64,000 nt of DNA from Saturnia japonica (taxonomy: Eukaryota > Arthropoda > Insecta > Lepidoptera > Saturniidae), in contig CM065325.1 of assembly GCA_033032175.1 (NCBI GenBank), forward strand, positions 12,676,930 through 12,740,929. The letters are read 5' to 3'. A program made the translations under genes and the position numbers. Positions 42,401 through 54,400 of this stretch are shown one piece after another. How positions within the stretch are numbered: position 1 is the stretch's first letter; each line of letters opens with the position of its first letter. The notes beneath the pieces are model-generated. The model was given only the letters and a program-made list of their open reading frames with translations, was not told the origin of the DNA and did not search any database.

Positions 42401-45400
42401 TCTTTTTTTACGGGTGAAAATAAACATCAATCAATACATTGATCTAATAAAGTGGAATATACAATATATTTTGCGTACGGTTTAGGATCTAAATTATCGT
42501 AATCAGTAAAGTCAAACCAACTTAATCAAATGATCAGATTTAAGTCTCAATGCACACGTCCACGGAACTATGTAATGACTTTATTTCTTTTTCTTAAACC
42601 GAATATTAAATGGCGCAGATCGTCGATGATATTTTATACTTAATAAGTTAGTCTTCTTCCTCAAGTAAGTTATGCAATTAATTTTTTTTACAAAAATAAA
42701 ATGTAGAATCCTTACATATCTTGAGCATGTCTTCCTTGATTTCTTTGTAATAACATTGTGGTAGTTTTACGGGATAAGAAAAGCTATTGGGCATAACACC
42801 TATTGCATGTACTTACATTAACGCTACCAGACTTGTTTTCTTTGTTCATGTGAAATGATCACTCACGTTGTCTACTTATCCTGATATATCTTATGTAACA
42901 AATGTAATTTCTGATATCTTATACGTAGCATTCAATAGTTAAGCGTTTGAAGAGGTCTTCGTCCAATTGTAGAAATTAATATTATATATCTACACTTCTA
43001 TAGTAATATTATAAAGAGGAAAATTTTGTGAGTTTAGTTGTATAGGGTAATAATATCTAGGACTACTAATCTGGTTCTGAAAACTCTTTCACAAATTTAA
43101 GCTACTTTACCCCTGACTGCTATAGGCTATTTATTTTTATTAAATTTTATATTACAATTAAAGGGAACGAAGTCGCGGGCAGGTGTAATTGTCCTACTAG
43201 TTGACAAAGACCTCTTCGAAAGGGAAGGTACGAGCTCGGTCACCACGCCGGTCCACGACGTTTTAACAATTTCAATCACCAATAAATCAACAGTTCTGTA
43301 ATTTTCCTACATATATTTCTCAAGCCTTCAGGTTTCTTACGAAATTTTCCTTCACCGTCAGCTGATAGTGTTAACAATTTGAATTATTAAATGTACGCAA
43401 ATGCCAAAAAATTCGCCGTTATATGCTGGAGTTCGACTTTGCGGACATCGAATCGATGTTCTGACTGTGTAACTTTTACCAACCAGTACTCATGACTTTT
43501 ACCAATTAATCTCTAATATATTTAACATAATTTTCAGTTCCTGACTTATGTACGTTACCATCTGAAACTGGTGACTGTGCTAACTACAGAGAGCGGTGGT
43601 ATTTCGATACATCCGAAGAAAGGTTTGTATCAAACGTGTGAGGGTGAAAGTTATATAATTATGCAGATAAATCTTACCATAGTCGTAGCCAGGTTTCTGG
43701 TCTAGTGGCAAGCAAGGGATAACTAACACTAAACTTGGCAATATGACTCTACAAGACCAACAACTCTACAACTCTGATGGTGGGTATGGTACAGTCCAAA
43801 AATAATGGCGATTGTCGGTCACAGATTCTATTAAGATCCTTCGCCGTCATGCCAGCCTGCTAAAATACCTCTTCAAGCCTCATTTGAAGGAACCAGTGTC
43901 ATTGAAATCATAGGAAAAAGCGAAAACGTTGATTTTAAGACCATTCCAGATACGAACGGTTACCACGTCCTTCCCAAAAATTTGATAGGGCACCTCCTGC
44001 TCTTACCTGGCTAGTGGCTACGCTAATTAATATTACGTCTGTAAATTGGTTAGATACACCAAAAAATAAATCCTTATGACAATTTCATTTTAATGGTACT
44101 TCAAACAATTATATCTTATAAAATTTTGATACTAATTAAATAAAGTATATATTTGTAGATGTCGCCAGTTCTATTATGGTGGTTGTGGTGGAAACAGCAA
44201 CAACTTTGCCAGTCAGATTGAATGTGAAAATCGATGCACCGATTTCACGCCCACGACAACAACAGTTCAACCGCCTGAACTTAGGAGTCATGAAGCAGGT
44301 AATGTATTTACACGGTAAAGTTACCAAGGACCAGATTTTTTTCTTACTAAACTGTTTTAATGAATCCTCTCCCTATATACATCTGGTTTGAGGCCCAAAC
44401 CATTATTTCGTTTTTGTACCACAAAGGTTTTTCTTGAAATTTTGCATGATGAGACTAAAGCTTTAATACTTGGTTCTCAAATATTAACCTTTAACAGGCC
44501 CACTTGACAACTTTAACCAATTTTCCCTGATAATATAATGATAATGTATCTTGCCTATAGAAAAAAAACACCTATTTTTAAATTCATTTAACAAAAACGC
44601 AAGAATCTATAAAACCTTTTAAGAAATTGGTTAGCCTATTTTTTTTTAATGATAAAAAGGGGGCAAACGGGCATGTGGCGCACCTGATGGAAAGTAATCA
44701 CCGCCGCTCACAAACATCCGCAACACCAGAGTGCTCGCAGATGCGTTGCCGGTCTTTTAAGGAAGAATAAGCTCTCTTCTTGAAGGTCACCAGGCCATAA
44801 CGGCTCGGAAAGACCTCAGGCGACAGCTGGTTCCACAGAGTAGTTGTGCGAGGCAGAAAGAGCCTTAAAAAACGCACAGTTGGAGAATACTGAACATCGA
44901 GGTGGTATGGATGGAATTTACGATTCTGTCGCGATGTGAAATCAATCCAAACAATTCCTCGCTACACTCCCCATGATAAATACGGTAGAAGATACAGAGT
45001 GAACCAAAATCTCTACGCAGAGCCAATAGATCAAGCTGATCGGAAAGAGATTGATAGCCAATAATTCGAGTCGTCCTACGCTGAATGCGGTCAAAAGGAA
45101 GTAGCTGGTACTGGGGGGCTGCCGCCCAGAGATGAGAACAATACTCCATGTGGGGTCGAATTTGCGCCTTATAAATATTTAGGAGCCGAGGTGAAGTACT
45201 GTCTCGCCTTACTGAGCACAACAAGCTTCTTTGAGGCCAATTTGGCCTTACTTTCCAACTGACCGTGGAACTGGACTTCACACGAAATGACGACGCCAAG
45301 AATTTCGATACTGGCTGTGGTAGACGCGGAGTGTTCTCAAAACGAGATGTTGCGACAAATGGTGACTTATTAGCGGTTAACGTGCAGACTTGTGTCTTTT

Positions 45401-48400
45401 TAAGGTTGAACTGGACTAAGTTTAGTCGACCCCAATCCGAGACTTTAGTTAACAAAGACTCGACTTCAGACACAAGTTTGTTCCAGCCCTCATCGACGTA
45501 GTCCCGAGAGATATTAGCACGGCCAGTGTACAAGACATCCGCAGTGCTATCGTCAGCATAGCAATGAATTTTGCAGATTTGCAACAAATCATTTACATGC
45601 AGAAGAAAGAGAGTTGGAGACAGTACACAGCCTTGCTTGCTATTGCTTAAATTTAAAATAGTAAGCTAAATCTAATCTTATAAAGCTCATGAGATTATTT
45701 TCTTATTTTAACGCGCTTAGCTCTGGAATGAGCAGTCATATTTAAAAATAAAAATGTGTTCTTATTGAAGTAAGTTTTTTTTGTAAAGTCCGACTTTACG
45801 CTAAAATCCTAAGGAGCAGAGCAGTAACCATGAATATCAAGCAATCTGGCAACCTATAGGCAAGTATGGGAAGTAAGAATATTGACAGGCTACACGTGTG
45901 AATTGGTGAATTTGCACATATTATAAAGCTCAAGGGATTGTTTTTTTTTAACGCGCTAATCTAAATGAAGCATTGATGGCTCAGTTGGTTGCGTGTATGG
46001 ACTCCGCGTCGATCGACATTAGTTCTAATAAAACCATACCATATTGCTAGGGCTTATTATAACGCCAATATGTAACGCTTGGTTAGCTAACAACGTCAAT
46101 TTGAAAATCCACCGTCAAACACCAATACGTGTGTTCAAGCAGCTGCACTTAAAAGCCTCTCTTTCACTAGGCTCAACGTGTTACCATCATGGGCCACATC
46201 GACACTTAAGGTCAGGTGTGATTGTGGCTACATCGCTTAACCTATAACGATATAAAAAAGATCTCTGGAACTCACAGTCAGATTTATAAATTATTTTTGA
46301 ATTTATTAAGGAAAGTTATAAATTAACAACTTTACGCTAAAATCCAAAGGAGTAGAGCAGTAAGCTCTATAGCTTATGCCTATGCAAGTACGGGGAGTGA
46401 GTACAGTGACAGACTAGATGGGTGCGTTGGCGACCATTGCGGTGGAGAATTAGTCCAAAAAATTTAACACGGGTAAAACCGTGAGGCATATTAACTGTTT
46501 AATGTATTGTAATATATAATATTATTTACCTTTGTACTTAAGCCTGAAATGCAGATTAGTTTGCGTTTTAAAAATCGTTTATACTCGGTAAAATGTTTGA
46601 AATCGAATGACTTGTAATTATTAAATAGGTCATAGCTAAATTAGAATGAATGTTTATATAATAAAATGAAATTTGAATTCTTGTCTGACAGAAAATATAT
46701 CGGCTAGCTGTTTATTGGAAAAGGACCCTGGACCTTGTACACAAATGTCGACGCGGTGGGCCTACGATTATACGATCGGCAAATGCGCACACTTCCAGTA
46801 CGGCGGCTGTGGTGGCAACGTTAACAACTTCCCAAGCGAAGAGACCTGCGAATACTATTGCAAGCCCGTGCAAGGTCTGTGCCCAAAACTCACATAAAAT
46901 ACAAATTTTTATATAATAATGACACTGTGGTTCGTGCTCAGACGCTTCTTCAAACGTACTGGTCGAATAGTACTATGAGTTTCAGCTCTACTAAATACAA
47001 CTAAAATATCATGAGTAGAGGATTTGATCCCGGTATTCCAATGTTCGGTCGTAAATTAAACCAGAAAATTTTGGGATTAAATTTGACGAATCCCGAGATT
47101 TACGGACATAACAAAACTTTTAAAAATATTACTTAACACGAAACATTTTGTCAGCTATCCTGTTTTTCTAAATTATTAGTTTGCATTTGTGCCGACTCGG
47201 CTCGGTGATGAAAAATTAGATACTTTATTACTTAATTCATAGATTTTATTTTCGCAATGCAAATAGGACGTAAAGTATCTAACCATATCTAATCATATCT
47301 GAACATTATAATTTTATGATTAATTTTACCTATGTAGGAGAATAACGTGTGTTATTCTGGAATTTGAAGTCTACTTAAGTTGTTATTTGTTTTGGGACTG
47401 AAAGTGTCATAGAAAGAAGTTGTTTGTTTATTTTATGAGATTTTAGTTCAGTTTTCGTAGTTGCCTTTAATCTCCTACCACTTGCAAACTATGACCTAAT
47501 ATTACTATGAATATTTTGGGTGCTTGTATGTAAAGTAAAATTTGTTCTCCAGATATCTGTCAACTGCCAATGCTATCGGGACCATGTGACGATTCAATAA
47601 TGAGGTGGTTCTACGATGCATCCATAGATGCGTGCAACCAATTTACGTACGGCGGCTGCCAAGGCAATGATAACCGGTAAGCTTAATAATTAATGACTTA
47701 TTCTAAATATACTTGGGACAGTATCCATATATCTCCCCAGAAGATCGCAGCCAAATAACCTAGTGTTGTGTTCCAGCGGTGAGTATGGTTTCCAAAGTTG
47801 CGAGCCGTACGCCCGATACCTTATTTTACCTTGCTTATACCTTTGTTGTATAAAAAACCATTCATAGATATTTAATATCGATGGATTTTAAAGGAATACC
47901 TTGCAAACTGTTACAAAATACTCAATGCCCTACTTTCCCGATGAGTATGATATGGGCACTGAATCTCGGAGAAATTTCAAGAGTTGTTCTTCAAGTTATC
48001 CGGCTCTCCTGATATCCAAAACCTTGCATGAAAGCTTGTAAAAGCCAGTACAGCCATAAAGCTCGATGGTGAAGTTTAAAGGCAAGATCGACAGCGATTC
48101 TAACATTCTCGCCTAGCAACTCAGTGACCCTCCACAAACAAAAGATTGATATAAAGTCATACGATATTGCTGAATACGTCGTGCATATTAAAAGTTGAGG
48201 CATATTTGAAACAGATTTGAGACCCGTGACGACTGCGAGAGACGTTGCAGAAGTGGACCGCCAGCGTCGGAAGCTCAGACGACTACCTCTACAACTACTT
48301 CAGCTCCTAGCACCACTGTTAAAGTTAATATAGTAAGAAATATTGTCAAATTTGAAATGTAGGAGAAAGATTAAACACACAATAGTCGCTTTAGTTGAGT

Positions 48401-51400
48401 TATAACCCATCTTTTTTACTTTTTAACTGAATGGCTAAATTCTAATTTTCATAAATCTATCTTCAGAAATAACGGATTTTCATATGAACTTTCATCCCCA
48501 TTTTTACCACCTTAATGTTGCATTTCCAAAAATCTTTCATTAGTGTTCAATAACAGAATTTAAAAAAAACCGCATGTAAATTTTAGTAGTTTTGGCTGTG
48601 CGTTGATATTTCAGACAGTCGGTTATTTATTCTTTTCATAATATATAGATCAGATGCAAATTATACATACAATACATCTAGATTAGTATGTACCTAATTA
48701 ACTCGGAATTACATAAGAACGACAACATAAGTGTTCATCTTGTTTTTACGTGGTTTCGTCGTTTAACAATAATTCCATTAATAATTTGTGTTACCGTTTT
48801 GTTGTTATTAAAATGAGATTTCTTCATAGATATCTTTATCTATTATTAAGAAGTTAATCTACTATTAGTATATTTATCTGAATCTTATTTAATCTTTCTT
48901 AATTTGTAGCAAAACCGATTAAAGGAGGGGAAAGCCCCTAAAGCTTGTACAATATCGTTGGAACTTGAAGAATGTACGAGAGCCGGCATGGTTTGGTACT
49001 ATGACGCCGAACGCTTTGAATGCGTAGCCTATGAGAACAATGACACTGGAAAAGTTTGCAGGTATACCGGAGTATTCAGTTCAGAGGAGGCCTGCCAGCG
49101 GTCATGTGGAGCGTTTAGAAATATAAGTACGTAACAGGTTTTTTACCGAACTGACTTATACATTGTCAGCCTTAAGAGCCCTAGAGTCATTAAAGGCTTT
49201 GAGAGCTTTACCAGGCTTGAACCTAAGTGACCTTTTTCGTATGAAACAAATGATTTGGAAAATTTAATACTTTTATACAAGAGATTATAGATTTTTAGGA
49301 GACGGTATTTTAACAACGACATAGCTTTTCGTAAATTACAAACTTTAATTCCTCAGGTATTGAAATCAGTGAAATCAACTTAACAGCATTTTTGTTTTTT
49401 CAGATGTGTGTCGCTATTCATTAGACCCTGGACCATGTCAGAATTTCGTTTCGAAATACTACTTCAACCAAACATCAGGCATTTGCCACAAATTCGCATA
49501 CGGAGGCTGCCATGGCGGTCCTAACCGGTTCTCCTCATTTGACGAGTGTCTTCAAGTCTGTAGGCCAGAAATGGGTAAATACAAATTTAGTTCAAATAAA
49601 ACCCAACGGTTCATTCGGGTTCGAATTGAGCAGACCTCGGTAAAATTAAATCAATAAAAAGCATACATTGCAATATGTAAACTTTAGGTATTCTTTTTTA
49701 GTACCTAGGTATGTTATTGCACAGATATTGTATTAGTTAAGGCCCTAAATAGAAACATGGTTAATATTACTATCGATTTGCCTAATTTTTAAATCTAGTT
49801 TGTGTTTTTTTTTACAACAAATGAAAGGCTCATTTGCAGGTGTTTCTAAGTCCAAACTTTGAAGATTTTAGTAAAATTATTTGGAGACAAAAATATACTG
49901 GAAATATTCATATGAGACTTAGAGAAGTAAATAAAACTTCAGTGTATAGAATAAATAGCAGCATGAGCCTGTGTCGGGGACACGGCCGTATTTTTCTTTA
50001 CCGTGATTACTGTGAATACGTAGAAGTTGCGAAGCTTTATTACGTTCCCGGTACGGCTTCACTCTATCATATGGTATTTTATGGATATCACTGGATTTTT
50101 GTTGGAGAGCCTTTGCCAACCGTATACGGTTGATATATTTTGATTTGGCTTTTTGATGAGTAGAGGGCGATATTGTATTAAATTTAGTACATTTTTATCT
50201 TTTACACCACATATTATATATATATTCGCAATAACTATTCCACACTAACGTTTTGTATAAGAAATCGATTAATATTGACACAAGCTGTCGTTTGAAACTA
50301 AAACGAGCTCTGTAGCTGCTTCGAGTCATAATTTATACAAAATGGAAATTATGTGACGCAGAGAAACGACCTTAAAATAGCGGCGCGTCACATTCATTAC
50401 TCTACGTAACGAATTTGATCCTATAATTACTATCGAGTGGTGTAATTAATTTTTTTATGTAGATAAGAGATATGTTACTGCAATTTCAAAATGAATCTCC
50501 TGATTGTGTTGTTATTAGTTTTTTGAATGTTTAATTGAATGGAAGCAAATTTCAAGACGTATTCACGTCAAAAATCTTCTTATATACTAAATAAAAATTA
50601 TATATAACTTAGTCATGATCTATACGTAACTTATCCGATCAAAAAGTCTCTAAGTAGACTTATGGATTTTTGCAACTGGGTCCTTCAAATAATTTCCATT
50701 TCCAGACCCGTGCAAGCAAGGGCCGGAACCTGGCAACTGTCAGACACGTTTCGAAATGTGGTACTACGACTACTATTCGGATAGTTGTTCGAGGTTTACC
50801 TACACAGGATGCGGTGGTAACGACAACAGGTAAATTCCATTTAATAAATTTATTATAACAGTTTAAAAAATGACAAAACTTTTTTTTTTATTTAAATGTG
50901 TTTTTAGACTTTACTTAATTATTTCTTAAAGGTATTTGTGCTGGCAACACAATATCTCCGCCAATTGTTCATCAAAATTAAAATATATCAAAGTTAGATA
51001 AATTGGATGCTAATAATAAAAAAAATTATGTAGAGCACTTTATACATGATATAAGTGAAACTTCTTAAAAAGGGAGACGTGGATTGCGTAATTCTTTGTA
51101 ATAAATATACAATGTACTTATTCTCTCTCTCTCTCTCTATTTCTCCTTCTCCCTCTCTTGTAATGAAATGCGCCTAAACGTGATGCCTCCTTGAAATTTC
51201 ATTTTCAATTCTCGTTCAATTGTCTAATCGCCGCCTAAGAAGTTTCACTTCAAAAACAATACGAATCTGTATACTTTGATTTTTAATATTTAGGCTTAGT
51301 CGGCCTAACTGTCGCCGTTGTGTTAATTGTGTTCATACAACTAAACAGGTTCGAGACACGTGAGGATTGCGAAGGTCGCTGTCGTCAGAGACCGGCAGTC

Positions 51401-54400
51401 ATCACCACGACAACGACCACGATTGAAGTCGCTCATACCACCACCACAACCGTGGCCCCAACATATACAGTAGAAGTAAATATTTGATTTACTTGATTAC
51501 ATCTGACTAGTCAAAGAACTAGATTTTGTCTTTAAGCTACAAGTTACAACATATTTGTCTATTTAGGCTGCGTTTTGTTCTAAACCTTAACCTCGAATAC
51601 TTTAAACGGCAAATTGAGTTTAATTTTTAACTTCATTAAATCTTTATAGATGTTCAAGTTAATAAATCATTCTTTTTACTAATTGATTAATATTCCGAAC
51701 TTGATCATTCATTAGTAAATACTAGGTGCCGGTTTATTGTAGCTGATAAAAAAAAATACCTCCAAGCAAAATGTTTAGGTACCTTGATATAATAAGATGC
51801 TATTATAAAACTTTCTTCTATAAGAAAAATTTTATAATAACATATCGTTACTGTTTATCCATAGCCGAAAGCTGCTGAGTGCCTTACTCCAGATTCGTTG
51901 ACTCCATGTGGCATGAACATCACGGCGTTCTATTACGATTCGGCACGCAAAGTTTGTGTGGAAAGCGATATCGGAGCGTGTCGGTATTCCAACAGCTATC
52001 GGTCCGAGGAGGAATGTGAGAGGAAATGTGGGGCCTTCAAAGACATTAGTAAGTAAATTGCATAATTTTAACTTGGCCAGCGGTAATGACTTTCTGTGTT
52101 AAACTTTAATTAGACTAAATAGGAATTAGGTGTAAAGGGGATAGAATAACATTTTAAGTCTATATATATAGCCAACGTTACCTGTACGTAGTGCATTACT
52201 GAGTAAAGAACGAAGAAATGTCTATAGCGGAGTGGTCGGACTGTACAGTGATTTATGCAACGTCGTCCGCTGGTGCATGTTTCTTAACCGGCACGTCAGC
52301 AATGACTAGCGATGGATTGTTCTCTATTGGTGGTCACCATTGTTTTTGGATTGTACTGTGGCTATCACGTGGCAAAGTGTCGTCAATTTATCGTGCATCT
52401 ATTTAATAACAAAAAACTTCAAATTTAGTTACTTAAAGTCTTATATCGTGTTATTGCAGACCGGTTTGGTGGGAGCTGTTTATTCATTGGATTTTTTACA
52501 ATTGTAATTACTACGAATGTATTTAATTTAAAGTTTTATTACATACATATAACTGAGAAATAGAATCTTCGAAGTAGAACACAAAAATCTTACCCAATTC
52601 AACGGTCATCATTCAACATTTTGGATATAACCTTAATTGTTCTTACACTTTTAGATGTTTGCGAAGCTCGCCTGGATACTGGACCATGTCGCAATTCCAT
52701 TTCCAAGTTCTATTGGGACTTTGCATCAGGTAGATGTCAACCCTATGCTTACGGCGGCTGCGGAGGAGGAGCAAACCGTTTCTCCACTATCGAAGAGTGC
52801 GAAGAAGTATGTGGATCCACCGGACCTGGTAAGTAAATTAATGTAAAATTTCTTTCACTCCTTTCATGTAAGTAAAATAATTGAGTAGTTAGAAATAATT
52901 GTTTTCTTCTTCTAATACTACCATTAAATCATGTTACTTCTTCTATCTACTATGCACTTTCACGAGATACTTTAAGCCTATTTTAATTTTCTTACAACAA
53001 AGACTACTTAACAACTTAATAAAATTTAGCAATCCATATTTCTTGCATAGTATATAATACTTATTTGGAATTTAAAATCCATTTGCAAACTTCTGACAAA
53101 GCTTTCATTGAATTAACCGTCGACGGTTACACTCTGGAAGTTATGGTTAGTTGCTTCTGTGGTTGTGGGTGGGTGACTAACTTGGGGGTGGTGACAGCGC
53201 CGGGGTGTCTGCAGCCGGTGGACACTGGCTCAAACAAATGTGGGATTCCGACGCGACGCTGGCGCTACAGCGTCCAACAAGCGGACTGCATCGGGTTCGT
53301 GTATCAGGGATGCGGCGGCAACGAGAACAATTTCATCAACTATAAGGAATGCGCCGAACTCTGCAAAGTGTCTCGAAACCACGGTATATCGGCGTCATCG
53401 CTCGCTCTATACGACCTTAATTTCATAAATAGATAGTAGAAGCATAAAGTGCTCACTGCAGCGTTTAAAATTTTGGGCAATGTAAATCTTATTTTATCAA
53501 TAGGCAACCCGTTAGTAATCACAAAAAAAAATGGTAATGTAGTTGATCATAATCTTCTTAAAATATTATAATTCATCAATCATTCAATCGATTTTTTGTG
53601 AAATAATATTGCTTTATATTTTTAAATTACTAAATAACATCGAATATTTTGTGGTGTTCTTCATGTCAAACGAAACACCAATAACGCATGACGTTATTCG
53701 TGTGTAATCACGTATGACGTACAAGTGTTTTGCGGTAGCGTTTGCGCGATAATTTGAAAATGTATATGTTTAAGTATACGTCGTTTTATAAATCCATGAT
53801 AATTAATAATTAACGATTTTGAAAAGTTGTCCGGTTGCCTATTTATTTTAAGCTTAAGCTACTCTGGAACCATAAGGTCTTTAAGTAGAGCAGGCGTAAA
53901 ACATAATCGTCGTATCATCGCTCACCTTACCTGCACCGCTTACACACACGCATTGTTCTCTTTCTGGCATTCGCACTCAACTAATATGCTTGCAGTTAAA
54001 TAAGTATAAGACATCCATGGAACTTATTCCACAAATATTGATTTATGTTATATTGTTATTGATGTTGTAAATTGATTGGTTTGCTTACTACCGGCAAAAC
54101 TCGAAAACAAGTTAAACAAGTTTTTTTACTTAAATTTAGTTTAAAAAATTCAATAAAATTGTTTAGTTAAGTCATTTTCAAATATGAGGACACAATTGGA
54201 TACACGGCCTTGTAATTCTAAACTAAGCATAGCTTGTATTATGGTAACTAAACAGCTGATATACATATAGATATATACATCTACAAACAAATACATATAT
54301 ATAATATACAAATTGCACCCTTGCGAAGCCGGGGCGAGTTGCCAGTAATTTCATAAAAATAAAATAATTAGATAATACTAAAGACGTTTTTTAAATAGAC

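Noticed and set aside
49834..50133. 99-codon frame in the K9-K10 intron
   Set aside because: No domain, no splice context, no codon pattern like the exons.
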